64,000 bases of DNA from Pseudomonadota bacterium (GCA_027486675.1 JAIXOQ010000020.1:168983-232982); one strand, 5' to 3'. Counted from the stretch's first letter, positions 36,508 to 47,562 are shown. Numbers and translations: made by a program. Notes: generated by a model not told the origin, from the letters alone.

Positions 36508-37800
36508 ATGTTGAAGCAATCTGTAGATCGCAGCTACGCGGAGCGACGTAAGCGCCTGAGTTTAGGTGATCCAGATGGGTTGTTCTTATTTTTTTCCCGT
36601 CGGAGCGGACGAGGATACTCGCGAGGTCGTGAACCGCAGGCTGCTCACTTCTATTATCTGACAGAGTACCCAGAGACAGACTCCATCCTGCTGCTTCATG
36701 CAGGCAAAAGCGTGCTCTTTACTAAGGTACGGGATGAACTCGACGAAATCTGGCACGGCGAGCGTTATGGTCCAGAACGTGCGAAAGAGATTTTCCAGTT
36801 TGATACCGCGCTCCCACTCGATTCCTTTGATGGATATTTCTCTTCGGTGCTGAAGGACTCGCGCAGGGTTTATTTCACCTTGGGTGAAGATGCAGTTCAT
36901 GATGCACGCGTTCTTGATCTTTTACGCGCTTCACAGGACGCACGAAAACGCATGCAGCCTGGACTCATCGATATCGTGGACCCACGGGCAAAAGTTTCTG
37001 ACATGCGGCGCGTGAAGGATGCACTTGAAATAGAACGCATGAGAAAAGCTGCGAAGGTAGCAGCCCTTGCGCACACCCATCTCTTGCGCCGCATCCGCGC
37101 GGGCCAGACCGAGTGGGATATTGAAGCTGAATTTGTAGGCTCTATCTTAAAGTCAGGGGCGGAGATCCCAAGCTACACAACGATTGCGGCATCCGGGATC
37201 AATGCCACAACACTGCATTATACAGAAAACAATGCTTCACTTCGTTTGGGGGATCTCGTCCTGGTCGATGCAGGCGCGTTTGTGGATGGATACTCGAGCG
37301 ATATCACCCAGACCTTTCCGGTGGGTGCGCAGTTTTCAGCGGACCAAAAGACTGTTTATCAAGCGGTTCTCGATGTGCAGCGGGATTTGATCAGCCGCGT
37401 GAAGCCAGGCGCATCCATACGGTCCTTGCAAAAACACACAGTACGAAGATTCACCGAGAATCTCATGGAGTGGGGACATCTAAAGGGTACGCTCGATCAG
37501 CTGATTGAAGCGGGTGAGTACCGCAGATTCTTCCCGCACGGCGTAGGGCATTATTTAGGGATTGAGGTCCATGATGTTGGAGCAACAGAGACCTCAAAGG
37601 ATGGCGTGACCTTGGAACCCGGGGTAGTACTTACGATAGAGCCAGGTCTCTATTTCCGTGAACCAGGAGTACGATTTCACGGCATTGGCATACGCATCGA
37701 AGATGATGTGCTTGTGACGAAAAACGGCTGCGAAGTTTTGACTAAAGATTTAGTCCGCGAAATTTCAGAGATCGAAGAACTCCGGGCGCGAGTGAATTAA
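36508..37800 (+). CDS. pepP: Xaa-Pro aminopeptidase, M24B family
   Basis: Removes N-terminal residues before proline. The 430-residue protein has an N-terminal creatinase-like domain (YYLTEYPETDSILLL) and a pita-bread metallopeptidase domain with the metal ligands: Asp in LVLVDAGAFVDGYSSDITQT (two), His in FPHGVGHYLGIEVHD, Glu in TIEPGLYF and Glu in GIRIEDDVLV. It starts 5 bases after hppD and ends 1 base before dusB, so it belongs to the same operon. Confidence 0.93.
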   Translation: MLKQSVDRSYAERRKRLSLGDPDGLFLFFSRRSGRGYSRGREPQAAHFYYLTEYPETDSILLLHAGKSVLFTKVRDELDEIWHGERYGPERAKEIFQFDTALPLDSFDGYFSSVLKDSRRVYFTLGEDAVHDARVLDLLRASQDARKRMQPGLIDIVDPRAKVSDMRRVKDALEIERMRKAAKVAALAHTHLLRRIRAGQTEWDIEAEFVGSILKSGAEIPSYTTIAASGINATTLHYTENNASLRLGDLVLVDAGAFVDGYSSDITQTFPVGAQFSADQKTVYQAVLDVQRDLISRVKPGASIRSLQKHTVRRFTENLMEWGHLKGTLDQLIEAGEYRRFFPHGVGHYLGIEVHDVGATETSKDGVTLEPGVVLTIEPGLYFREPGVRFHGIGIRIEDDVLVTKNGCEVLTKDLVREISEIEELRARVN

Positions 37801-37801
37801 A

Positions 37802-38824
37802 ATGTCTCTGCGTCTTGGTCCCTTTACTGTCGATCACCCTTTTTTATTAGCGCCGATGGCGGGCATTACAAATTCCCCGTTTCGCCGTCTGATGCGGAAA
37901 CAGGGCAGCGCGATTGTGATCTCTGAATTGGTCAGCGCAAACGGGCTAGAGCACGCTTCCCAGCGCACGATGGATCTGCTGAAGTACCACGAGGATGAAC
38001 GCATCGTCGGGCTCCAGATTTTTGGGGACGATGTTCATTATTTAGTGAAGGCCTGCCAGTACATCGAACGCACGGGTGCGGATTTTGTTGATCTGAATTT
38101 GGGGTGTCCTGTTCCAAAGGTAGTGAAGAACGGTGCGGGCGCGGCACTGTGTCGTAATCCGGTGGAGCTTGGTAAGATCCTGACCTCGATGGTTCAAAGT
38201 GTGAAGATCCCAGTCACAATCAAGATACGCACGGGATGGGATGAGACGACCCGCAACGCCTTAGATGTGATTCGGGCAGCAGAAGACGCAGGAGTTGCCT
38301 GGGTAGCCATTCATGGGCGCACGCGCGCCCAGGGCTATTCTGGCGAAGCCGATTGGGATTTTATTGGTGATATGAAAGCCAAAACCAAGATGCAGATCAT
38401 CGGAAACGGCGATGTGGTTACTGCCCCCCAAGCCGTCGCACGATTCAAAGAGTACGGCGTGGACGCAGTGATGATTGGTCGGGGCGCGCTTCGCAATCCT
38501 TTCCTCTTTAGGCAAGCCAGGGATCTCCTTCGGGGTGTGGAGCCAGAGAACATTGAAGCCGGAAAAATTTGTGCTCTCATTGATGAGCAACGGAAATACT
38601 TAGAGGACACATTCTCTGGTCGTGGGATCAGCATTCATGCTCGCAAATTTTTGGCCTGGTACAGTGCGGGTTATCCGGGATCGAGCGAATTTAGAAAAAA
38701 AGTCTTTCAGGACCTTGAAGGCGATGCGCTTTGGGATGCCTCTAAAGAATTCTTTGAAAAGGCCGTAAAAGCGCGCGATTTATCGCACCTAGCGGAACCT
38801 TTCCTCATGGGCGGGCATGGTTAA
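37802..38824 (+). CDS. dusB: tRNA-dihydrouridine synthase
   Basis: An FMN enzyme that reduces uridines in tRNA. The N-terminus APMAGITNSPFRRLMRKQGS, the catalytic-cysteine motif DLNLGCPVPKVVKNGAGAAL, IKIRTGWDE, AIHGRTRAQGYSGEADW and MIGRGALRNPFLF are all classic Dus motifs, closest to DusB. It has 340 residues. Last gene of the speA operon; its stop overlaps the stop of the convergent thioesterase gene by 4 bases. Confidence 0.93.
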   Translation: MSLRLGPFTVDHPFLLAPMAGITNSPFRRLMRKQGSAIVISELVSANGLEHASQRTMDLLKYHEDERIVGLQIFGDDVHYLVKACQYIERTGADFVDLNLGCPVPKVVKNGAGAALCRNPVELGKILTSMVQSVKIPVTIKIRTGWDETTRNALDVIRAAEDAGVAWVAIHGRTRAQGYSGEADWDFIGDMKAKTKMQIIGNGDVVTAPQAVARFKEYGVDAVMIGRGALRNPFLFRQARDLLRGVEPENIEAGKICALIDEQRKYLEDTFSGRGISIHARKFLAWYSAGYPGSSEFRKKVFQDLEGDALWDASKEFFEKAVKARDLSHLAEPFLMGGHG

Positions 38825-39318
38825 TCTTTCAAGTCCGCGTTCTTAATTTCTTGGGCAAGTCGGACTCTGGATTGGCGTCTCAGCAGGGCTGCCTGATTCC
38901 GTCGTTTCTCTGCTTCAGTTTCAGGCAAAAGTGGAGGGACCTCAGTCGGTTTTCCATGGTCATCTACAGCAACAAACGTCACGTAAGCTGTGGCATTGTG
39001 GACCTTTTCACCTGTGCGTGGGTTTTCAGAATCGACTCTGACCCCAACTTCCATCGAGGTTCGACCCGTTGCGTTCACTGACGCGCGTAACTGCACTACG
39101 TGTCCTAAACGGATAGGAGCGATGAAGTGGAGCGCGTCAATAGAAGCCGTGACCACCGATGCGCGAGCGTGTTTCCCGGCCGAAATCGCTGCCGCTATGT
39201 CAATCCAAGACATCACGGTTCCCCCAAAAATGGAGCCCAAGGCGTTTGTATGCTGCGGGAGCACCAGTTCGGTCATGATGACCTCGGAATCTTTGGTTTT
39301 TTTAGGTGTCATAGCCAT
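38821..39318 (-). CDS. Acyl-CoA thioesterase, hotdog fold (YciA/BFIT type)
   Basis: Hydrolyses acyl-CoA esters. The 165-residue protein has the hotdog hallmark ALGSIFGGTVMSWIDIAAAI and the later TASIDALHFIAPIRLGHVV and TSMEVGVRVDSENP segments. It is cytoplasmic. The gene is alone on the minus strand between dusB and clpP, and its stop overlaps dusB convergently. Confidence 0.9.
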   Translation of the reverse strand: MAMTPKKTKDSEVIMTELVLPQHTNALGSIFGGTVMSWIDIAAAISAGKHARASVVTASIDALHFIAPIRLGHVVQLRASVNATGRTSMEVGVRVDSENPRTGEKVHNATAYVTFVAVDDHGKPTEVPPLLPETEAEKRRNQAALLRRQSRVRLAQEIKNADLKD

Positions 39319-39432
39319 GACTCTTAGACTAGCACATCCGTTGATTCAGGCGGTTTATCCACAAGGGTTGCCAGACTCTGCGAACGTGCGACCATAGTAT
39401 TTGGACGTTTAGGAAAGTAGGGGATCCTTTTC

Positions 39433-40090
39433 ATGCTCATTCAATCCGGAAAAAACAAAGTGCCTTCAAGTTTGATTCAACCTGAAACTGTTGGTTTCGA
39501 TGTATCTGCATACATTCCAAATCCAATCGTTATTGAACAAACTGCTCGTGGCGAGCGTCAGTACGACATTTATTCGCGTTTGTTATTAGATCGCATTATT
39601 TTTCTGGGCACCGAAGTGAACGACGTCGTCGCGAATCTTTTGATCGCGCAGATGTTCTTCTTAGAATCAAACGACCCAGATAAAGACATCCATCTTTACA
39701 TCAACAGCCCGGGCGGATCCGTCAGTGCCGGACTCGGGATCTACGACATCATGCAGTTTATTCGCTGTGATGTGGCCACCTATTGCATGGGGCTTGCAGC
39801 GTCCATGGGGGCGTTTCTCTTGTCGGCCGGCGCTAAAGGAAAGCGTTACTCGCTTCCGAACAGCCGCATTATGATCCATCAACCGCTAGGTGGAGCACGA
39901 GGCCAGGCCTCCGACATTGAGATCCAGGCCAAAGAAATTCTTTACCTCAAAGAAAAATTAAACCAGATGCTTGCGCATCACACTGGACGCGACATTGAGA
40001 CCATTCGCAAAGACACCGATCGTGATAACTATCTTTCCGCAAAAGCTGCCGTGGAATACGGCCTGATCGACAAAGTGGTGGAGAAACGCA

Positions 40091-40098
<8 letters not shown>
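39433..40098 (+). CDS. clpP: ATP-dependent Clp protease proteolytic subunit
   Basis: The peptidase barrel of the Clp machine. The catalytic serine lies in [14 protein letters not shown] and histidine in [24 protein letters not shown] and [16 protein letters not shown] are typical. It has 221 residues with an N-terminal pro-segment of about 25 residues before the YDIYSRLL start of the mature fold. It overlaps clpX by 8 bases. No trigger factor gene precedes it, unlike the common tig-clpP-clpX-lon order. Confidence 0.97.
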
Positions 40099-41383
<1,285 letters not shown>

Positions 41384-41509
41384 CCGTCATTTTTTTCGAA
41401 TCCCTGCATTTCCTCTTCACGTAACTCTTCAGATTTAGTCTGTATTGTGGTGAACTATTACGAGATTGCCGAAGTCGCATCTCGCGCTTGGCTTTAGGAA
41501 GGACGCCTG

Positions 41510-44008
41510 ATGAGCAAGTCAGATAAAAAATCGAACGCAGAAAAGAAAAATGAGGCGGCTGAAGGAAAGACATCCGGGAAGTTTGTCGCACCTCTCCTTC
41601 CACTTCGTGAGGTGATCGTTTTCCCTCACATGGTCGTGCCGCTTTTTGTTGGTCGCGAAAAATCCATTCACGCACTTGAAGAGTGTGTGGAGAAAAAGAA
41701 GGAACTGTTCTTGGTTGCTCAGCGCCAAGCGACAACAGTGAATCCCACCGATAAGGACGTGTTTGAAATCGGAACCCTAGGGACGATTCTTCAAATCCTT
41801 CGGTTGCCGGACAACACAGTAAAAGTTTTAATCGAAGGAAAGCGCCGCGCCCGTATGCACAAGTTCATGGATGGTGAATCCATGATTGAAGCAGAAGTCG
41901 AAGTGGTCGCAGAGTCGGGCGAAAAAAGCATTGAGCTTGAGGCTCTTGTTCGTTCGCTGAAAGCGACCTTTGAAAACTACGTGAAGCTGAATAAGCGCAT
42001 CCCGCCTGAAATGCTGATGAGCGTGAACGGCGTGGAGGATCCATCCCGTTTAGGAGATGTGATCGTTGCTCATCTCAATCTCCGTTTTGAAGATAAACAG
42101 TCTGTGCTTGAGATTCTAAACTCCAGAAAACGTCTGGAGCGTTTATTAGAGCTTATGCAAGGCGAGATCGAAATTCTGCAAGTGGAGCGTCGCATTCGTT
42201 CCCGTGTGAAGAAGCAGATGGAGAAGTCTCAGAAAGAGTACTACCTCAACGAACAGATGCAGGCGATTCAGAAAGAACTCGGTGAAAAAGACGAGTTTAA
42301 AGCCGAGATCATGGCCATTGAGAAACAACTCAAGTCCAAGATCATGAGCAAAGAGGCCAAAGAAAAGGTCTCTAAAGAGCTGAAGAAACTGCGCATGATG
42401 TCGCCGATGTCTGCTGAAGCGACGGTTGTGCGGAACTACATCGACTGGATCATCACATTGCCTTGGGGTGAATACACAGAAGATCGCAACGACATCGCGC
42501 TTGCCGGCGAAGTCTTAGATGAGGACCACTACGGTCTTGAGGACGTGAAAGAAAGGATCCTGGAATACTTAGCCGTGCGCTCCCTGACTGAAAACGGCAA
42601 GGGCCAGATCCTGTGTTTTGTAGGTCCTCCGGGTGTGGGTAAGACCTCTCTTGCGCGCTCGATTGCTCGTTCATTGGATAAGAAATTCGTTCGCGCATCT
42701 TTGGGTGGCGTACGTGACGAAGCAGAGATCCGTGGTCACCGCCGCACATATGTGGGCGCGATGCCGGGGAAAGTTCTGCAGTCCTTGAAGAAAGCGGGAT
42801 CTGGGAATCCGGTGTTCTTGCTCGACGAAGTTGACAAAATGAGCATGGATTTCAGAGGCGATCCTTCCAGCGCATTGCTGGAGGTTTTAGACCCTGAGCA
42901 AAACGGAACCTTTGGGGATCACTACCTCGAGGTGGACTACGACCTTTCAAAAGTTATGTTTGTATTGACCGCAAACTCACTGCATACGATCCCTCGCCCA
43001 TTGTTAGACCGGATGGAAGTGATCACGATTTCTGGTTACACAGAGATCGAAAAATTCAACATCGCACGTCGGTATTTGCTGACTAAACAAATGGAAATGC
43101 ACGGCCTAAAGGAAGGTGACATTGAAGTCGCAGATGATGCGCTTCACAGTGTTATCCGGCTCTACACCCGTGAAAGCGGCGTGCGGAACCTGGAGCGCGT
43201 GGTCGCCACTGTTTGTCGGAAAGTAGCAAAGCGGCTTGTGGACATGCGGATGGATCCTAAGAAGAAGACGATTTCAACCATCGTTGTCAAAGCTGCGGAT
43301 CTAGAAGAAATGCTTGGGCCACCACGTTACTTGGCAAATCGCATCGAAGATCGACACGAAGTGGGTCTGACCAACGGGCTTGCTTACACTGAAAGCGGCG
43401 GCGACATGCTGCAGATCGAAGTCTCGGTTGTTCCGGGCAAGGGCGCTGTGCGTATCACCGGAAAACTAGGCGAAGTCATGCAGGAGTCTGCTGCGACCGC
43501 GATGAGTTATGTGCGTTCTAGGGCGGAAGCCTTAGGTCTGAGCCCTGATTTCTACCAGAATGTGGACATCCACTTGCACGTGCCAGAAGGTGCTGTGCCT
43601 AAGGATGGCCCTTCGGCAGGGATCACGATGGCAACGGCGATCACTTCGGCTTTGACCAAAATTCCTGTAAAAAGGGATGTGGCGATGACTGGGGAAATCA
43701 CCCTGCGTGGCCGTGTTCTTCCAATCGGTGGACTGAAGGAAAAACTGCTTGCTGCGAAGATCTCTGAGATCAAGACAGTCATCATTCCAAAGGACAACGT
43801 GCCGGATCTCAAGAAGGTGCCTTCCGATATCAAAGAAGGACTGAAGATCATCCCTGTGGATCATGCAGATCAGGTGTTGCGTATTGCGCTCGACCTGGAA
43901 AAGCCATCTGAATTCCTGGCGAAGGCCGGGACAGTTGGGGATATTCCGGTGCCGTTGCTGGATAAAGCCACCAAGCGTGAGCCTACGACTCGGGCTGTGA
44001 AGCACTAG
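41510..44008 (+). CDS. lon: ATP-dependent protease Lon
   Basis: Degrades misfolded and regulatory proteins. It has an N-terminal LON domain (about 30-220), a coiled-coil region, an AAA+ domain with Walker [18 protein letters not shown] and Walker [12 protein letters not shown], and a C-terminal protease domain with catalytic Ser in [15 protein letters not shown] and Lys in [14 protein letters not shown]. It has 832 residues. It lies 126 bases after clpX, with room for its own promoter, and is followed by a strong terminator. Confidence 0.97.
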   Translation: MSKSDKKSNAEKKNEAAEGKTSGKFVAPLLPLREVIVFPHMVVPLFVGREKSIHALEECVEKKKELFLVAQRQATTVNPTDKDVFEIGTLGTILQILRLPDNTVKVLIEGKRRARMHKFMDGESMIEAEVEVVAESGEKSIELEALVRSLKATFENYVKLNKRIPPEMLMSVNGVEDPSRLGDVIVAHLNLRFEDKQSVLEILNSRKRLERLLELMQGEIEILQVERRIRSRVKKQMEKSQKEYYLNEQMQAIQKELGEKDEFKAEIMAIEKQLKSKIMSKEAKEKVSKELKKLRMMSPMSAEATVVRNYIDWIITLPWGEYTEDRNDIALAGEVLDEDHYGLEDVKERILEYLAVRSLTENGKGQILCFVGPPGVGKTSLARSIARSLDKKFVRASLGGVRDEAEIRGHRRTYVGAMPGKVLQSLKKAGSGNPVFLLDEVDKMSMDFRGDPSSALLEVLDPEQNGTFGDHYLEVDYDLSKVMFVLTANSLHTIPRPLLDRMEVITISGYTEIEKFNIARRYLLTKQMEMHGLKEGDIEVADDALHSVIRLYTRESGVRNLERVVATVCRKVAKRLVDMRMDPKKKTISTIVVKAADLEEMLGPPRYLANRIEDRHEVGLTNGLAYTESGGDMLQIEVSVVPGKGAVRITGKLGEVMQESAATAMSYVRSRAEALGLSPDFYQNVDIHLHVPEGAVPKDGPSAGITMATAITSALTKIPVKRDVAMTGEITLRGRVLPIGGLKEKLLAAKISEIKTVIIPKDNVPDLKKVPSDIKEGLKIIPVDHADQVLRIALDLEKPSEFLAKAGTVGDIPVPLLDKATKREPTTRAVKH

Positions 44009-44037
44009 ACGGGTATCGGTAAAAAATAGAATTGAGG

Positions 44038-44078
44038 GGCCGGGTGATTCTTTGGATCATCCGGCCTTTTTGTTTTTG
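44038..44078 (+). terminator. Rho-independent terminator after lon
   Basis: A long stem, GGCCGGGTGATTC pairing with GATCATCCGGCC around a TTTG loop, followed by TTTTTGTTTTTGTT. It starts 30 bases after the lon stop and should end the clpP-clpX-lon transcripts. Confidence 0.9.
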
Positions 44079-44119
44079 TTGGGTAGCGAAGCGGCTATGG
44101 GTCCAGGCCAGCCGTAAGT

Positions 44120-44165
44120 CCGTGGCCGCCGTGGCCAGCCTAAACTCCCATTTCCGTGGCCAGCC
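44120..44165. repeat. Short CCGTGGCC-type repeats upstream of a secreted-protein gene
   Basis: Three copies of CCGTGGCCAGCC-like units lie at 44120, 44129 and 44154, in the gap after the lon terminator. Related units recur in and beside the ceramidase-like gene (about 45642-45664, 45899-45939, 46229-46240). They look like a small dispersed GGCC-rich repeat, or a by-product of locally high GC. Confidence 0.5.
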
Positions 44166-44277
44166 ACGCCATGGAATTGTCGGGTACTTGGTCCTGGGTT
44201 TTAGGGTCTAGACCTGACCAACCCTCGAAATTAAGCTAAAAGAGTTGTCCGCACGATGCGGCGTGGGAGTGGTGCAA

Positions 44278-45186
44278 ATGAAAGCTTATTTGGGGTTAGG
44301 GTTCTTGTTTGCTGTGCTTGGAATGAACGCGTCGGCGCAAACGTCGATCACGCATTTTGAAGGGAACCCCGAATACCTTTCCACCACGATCGTGAAAGAG
44401 AAAACGAGTAATGGAAAAGAGATTGAAGTCGCCCGCATTGAGCGCTGTTCGCCGTTGTCCCTTGAAAAGGGAAAAGCCAGCTGCAAGGTAATTGCGAAGC
44501 AGCCCGTGGGGCTGATGCGGAAGGGGCTGCAGTGTTTGGCGAAGAAGTATGAAAAGGAGCTTGCGGGTGCTCGAAAAGACATGAGTCAAGACGCAATCGG
44601 AAGAAACTCGGGACCGCTCACAGCGAACCGTGCGTCACAAGGGATCTGGGCTTTTAACGGTGTTTTATTTTCGGGGTACTTAGCCGAGGTTCTTCTTGGA
44701 AGCTCAGTCGGTTCCTTAATTACCGCTGTTCCTGCGGGGCTCATTGTTATTGAAACAGTAGGGTGCGCAATTAAGGTCTCCAAGGCAGTCGATCAAAAAA
44801 TGAAAGGTGTCGAAACACAAGTCTGCGCGAAGCAGCTAACGAGCCCTGGCGACATGACGGTTGATAGACGTGCGTATACTTTAAACAAAATGCAGCCCGC
44901 ATTAAAAGACGCGTTGGATCAAATCCGGAACCTCGCCGTTGAAGCGAGTAAAAATCCTCGCGGCGGCATTCAGCAATCTTGTTTCAATTACGACGAAGGC
45001 CGCGAGTATCTGACTTACGCCACAACCAATGGCGAAAGCGAGCCTCGGCAGACGCGCGACATCGCGTTAGAAGGCGTCTACATGACGACCATCAAAAGAG
45101 CGCAAACCAGCTCAGCCGGCAAAGGCGCAAAACGTGTTGCACCACCAGCAGTTGTTGTACCTACTAGAGTTGCGCCCGCACACTGA
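44278..45186 (+). CDS. Secreted protein of unknown function
   Basis: About 302 residues. The start ATG 44278 has GGGAG upstream and gives a clear signal peptide, MKAYLGLGFLFAVLGMNASA then QTS. Mature features are a run of cysteines spaced through the protein, a glycine- and leucine-rich hydrophobic segment in the middle (IWAFNGVLFSGYLAEVLLGS and VGSLITAVPAGLIVIETVG) that could cross a membrane, and a basic proline-rich end. No family recognised. Confidence 0.65.
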   Translation: MKAYLGLGFLFAVLGMNASAQTSITHFEGNPEYLSTTIVKEKTSNGKEIEVARIERCSPLSLEKGKASCKVIAKQPVGLMRKGLQCLAKKYEKELAGARKDMSQDAIGRNSGPLTANRASQGIWAFNGVLFSGYLAEVLLGSSVGSLITAVPAGLIVIETVGCAIKVSKAVDQKMKGVETQVCAKQLTSPGDMTVDRRAYTLNKMQPALKDALDQIRNLAVEASKNPRGGIQQSCFNYDEGREYLTYATTNGESEPRQTRDIALEGVYMTTIKRAQTSSAGKGAKRVAPPAVVVPTRVAPAH

Positions 45187-45197
45187 GTCGCCACATT

Positions 45198-45452
45198 TTA
45201 TGCCGCGCTTTTGAGGAATGCTTCTATCGCAGACCGGATGAGCTTTTGATATGAAGTATGTCGTTTTTTTGCGACTTCTTGAACCGCGCTCAGTAAATCT
45301 GCCGATACGCGAAGCGTAATGCTCTTGTCCTTAGCTGCGAATTCAAATGTCGTTGGTATGAAGTTTTCTGGTGTCAGATAATCGGTCAAATCAGACCTAA
45401 GCAACTTCTTTGCTGCTGAGTCACTTTTGAGTTGTGGCAAACGCTTCTTCAT
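45198..45452 (-). CDS. CopG-type ribbon-helix-helix antitoxin
   Basis: An 84-residue protein that fits the CopG-antitoxin family paired with BrnT-type toxins. There is an N-terminal acidic linker with SDLTDYLTPENF, then a ribbon-helix-helix core ITLRVSADLLSAVQEVAK and SYQKLIRSAIEAFL. Such proteins bind their operator and neutralise a toxin encoded just upstream. Here the upstream frame is only a short BrnT-like stub, so the antitoxin may be orphaned. Confidence 0.75.
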   Translation of the reverse strand: MKKRLPQLKSDSAAKKLLRSDLTDYLTPENFIPTTFEFAAKDKSITLRVSADLLSAVQEVAKKRHTSYQKLIRSAIEAFLKSAA

Positions 45453-45583
45453 ATTTTCGTGCCTCCTTGCTTCATCTGACTTTTGAGGGAATTATGTCTG
45501 TCCCACTCAAAGCCATGAATCACCTCAGGATCAGTATAGGTCGAATGGCTGTACTTTTGTACATACAATTTTAATTCTGCCAT
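45449..45583 (-). pseudogene. Truncated BrnT-like toxin remnant
   Basis: A 44-residue frame beginning MAELKLYVQKY. It contains GFEWDRHNSL and a downstream KQGG that match the spacing of the BrnT start (FEWDxxK followed by KHG), and its stop overlaps the antitoxin start as ATGA, as in intact toxin-antitoxin pairs. Everything after the first strand of the toxin is missing, so it is probably a deletion remnant. An alternative is a short leader peptide unrelated to BrnT. Confidence 0.4.
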
Positions 45584-45676
45584 GCGCGTGCTTAATGCAA
45601 GCGAGGGGCCACTTAGGGTGTGAATCTGAGTGCATTGCTTCCCCGTGGCCGGCCACGGCCGGCCTGCCCCAGTCCA

Positions 45677-46447
45677 TCAGCGCCGCAAAAACGGACTCGG
45701 CATCAGCTCCAAATGCCGCACCCAAAATCCAACCGCCAGCGCCGTCAGGACATGCCAGGTCGCATGGCCCTGAAACCAATGATTCGTTGGATCGCATAGA
45801 GTCCCAGACACGTCTAAGGCCGAAAGCGTGACCGCAGCCAATGCCAGCGCCAGGCTGGCCACCAAATACCGCGCCTCGCCCAGAATCCACCGTGCTGTGG
45901 CCGGCCACGGCCCACGAGCTCCCGTGGCCAGGCCACGCCGCAGCTCCCGCAATGCCTGCACCTCGACCGCCACCCCAACCGCCGCCATCGCTAGGATCGC
46001 CCCTTGAATCGGGTAGTCCTGAAATCCCGCCCAAGCCATCAAGGCGCTTGCAACCCCAGTTCCGGCCAGCCACATCCAGCGGATGGAATCCGCGCGCAAA
46101 CGCCGCATCTGGGCCAGCCGGATCAGCAAAATCAAAATCAAGAATAAGAACATCCCTGCGAAATCCAGGATTTGTAAAACGTAGGTGTAACTCATGTGCC
46201 AAACAAAAGAGGCCACACCCATGATCACCGTGGCCAGCCCAAGCCAGCGCAATTCCTTCCGCCCCGTCAGCCGTGCGCGCCGCAAAATCCACAGCGCTGC
46301 AAATATATACGCCAAGTTTGACCATGTGTTAGCCGGGTTCACGACCCAAGAACAGAGAATCTCTTCACACCAGTGGATGTTGGGCAAATGCACCAAACTC
46401 AGCTCATGCCAAGGGCATCCGGGCTCAATGTAGACAGGCTGTTGCAT
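45677..46447 (-). CDS. Ceramidase-like multi-span membrane hydrolase
   Basis: A 256-residue membrane protein of the CREST/alkaline-ceramidase superfamily. The N-terminus has IHWCEEILCSWVVNPANTWS, like the family's CE and EPxNTxSN start. Metal-ligand candidates are Ser and His in VASFVWHMSYTYV, Asp in ILDFAGMF and two His in WFQGHATWHVL. About seven helices are visible. Substrate may be ceramide or a related lipid amide. Base composition is clearly more GC-rich than neighbours and includes GGCC-rich repeats, suggesting transfer. Confidence 0.75.
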   Translation of the reverse strand: MQQPVYIEPGCPWHELSLVHLPNIHWCEEILCSWVVNPANTWSNLAYIFAALWILRRARLTGRKELRWLGLATVIMGVASFVWHMSYTYVLQILDFAGMFLFLILILLIRLAQMRRLRADSIRWMWLAGTGVASALMAWAGFQDYPIQGAILAMAAVGVAVEVQALRELRRGLATGARGPWPATARWILGEARYLVASLALALAAVTLSALDVSGTLCDPTNHWFQGHATWHVLTALAVGFWVRHLELMPSPFLRR

Positions 46448-46488
46448 ACCGAAAGGCTACAGCATCAAAAACCTTAGTGCGAATCAAG

Positions 46489-47430
46489 CTATGGTGGTGA
46501 CAAAAGCTTTGAGGCAAACCAGCTCGGGTCCTCTTGCGTGCTAGGAGCCGTAAAAAAGGCGGTGTCTGGCGACTGAATTGGCCTACGGTCTAACACCAAA
46601 CCTAATGCGTTCCCTCGGGCTACGGGCTCAAAACGCCCTTCAAATACAGAGTATTGCCCTTGCGCTACTGCATTGACCCATTCATACATTTTCTCTGGGT
46701 TCCAAAACTTAAGGAGTCGATGTGGCTCGTGTGCAAAGGCCCACCGGCCATATTTGTTGCCGAGATTCTTAAACAGTGCAAAAAAATCGACTTTTCTCTT
46801 AATGTCGGGACCGCCGATCGTACCCTCTGGAACACGTACCTCGGTGATCCAGTCCCGCTTAAATTCCGGGCTTAAAATCCCTAAAATCTCATAGAAGCTT
46901 TTTGCGAATGCGGTGCAACCCGCGCCCTCACCCTTTAAGGGCTCATGCATCAATCCGCCGTAGATATTGCCGTAACCTCTCGCTCGATATTCAGTTAAAT
47001 ATTTTTGCGCACGTCTGCAGGCAGGCGCATTGATGAACGTTGTGATGAAAGACATGTTTCCCGAGACGTACTTCGCCGCACGTTCCTTCTTTAATGCAAT
47101 GCGCTCTTCCATCCTCCCGCGGGTCGCTAAAAAGACGGTCCCTATGGCATACCCTTTCTCCAAAATATTAGTGCGGTGGTCATTGGTCGCCCCCGCGGCC
47201 CCAGTAAAGTCGTAAAAGGGAGGCAGTCCATCCTCCTCACCGGTACATTTCAGTTCCACGCTGGCGTGCCCTATGGTCCGCCCCATGGGGAGGGCTGAGT
47301 TTTTAAGAATGGAAACACTGAGATGATGCGGCGATTGCCAGTTCATACCGCTCGGCGAGGGGTAGAAATACAGGGTGAGTGTATCTGCGGAAGCTACAAA
47401 AGCTGCTAGGAGTAACGAAATCCCCAACAT
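46489..47430 (-). CDS. Secreted protein, possibly a cysteine-peptidase fold
   Basis: A 313-residue protein with signal peptide MLGISLLLAAFVASA then DTLTLYFYPSPSG. RTIGHASVELKC and, later, GEGAGCTAFAKSFYEILG place a His near the start and a Cys before a helix, a layout like permuted NlpC/P60-type hydrolases (YiiX/DUF4105-like). No confident family. It is divergent from hutU, with a palindromic site between them. Confidence 0.6.
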   Translation of the reverse strand: MLGISLLLAAFVASADTLTLYFYPSPSGMNWQSPHHLSVSILKNSALPMGRTIGHASVELKCTGEEDGLPPFYDFTGAAGATNDHRTNILEKGYAIGTVFLATRGRMEERIALKKERAAKYVSGNMSFITTFINAPACRRAQKYLTEYRARGYGNIYGGLMHEPLKGEGAGCTAFAKSFYEILGILSPEFKRDWITEVRVPEGTIGGPDIKRKVDFFALFKNLGNKYGRWAFAHEPHRLLKFWNPEKMYEWVNAVAQGQYSVFEGRFEPVARGNALGLVLDRRPIQSPDTAFFTAPSTQEDPSWFASKLLSPP

Positions 47431-47478
47431 CCATCCGAAAACTTATCCCATTAATCGTCCACTTAATAGATTTATTTA

Positions 47479-47488
47479 GGGTTAACCC
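47479..47488. promoter_or_regulatory. GGGTTAACCC palindrome between divergent genes
   Basis: A perfect 10-base palindrome in the 132-base gap between the secreted-protein gene and hutU, about 75 bases before the hutU start. It could be an operator for either gene. No regulator gene is nearby. Confidence 0.3.
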
Positions 47489-47562
47489 AAAAGCTGCCCC
47501 CAACGCGTCCTCCTCACGGTAGAATTGGGGCACAAACATCAACAATAAAAAGGGGACCACTC

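Noticed and set aside
43532..44005. Minus-strand 157-residue frame opposite lon
   Set aside because: Histidine- and arginine-rich antisense frame inside a highly conserved gene.
45531..46325. Long minus-strand frame (264 residues) overlapping the ceramidase-like gene
   Set aside because: It is glycine- and tryptophan-rich in the way antisense or shifted frames of GC-rich genes are, has no domain and overlaps a better supported membrane protein.
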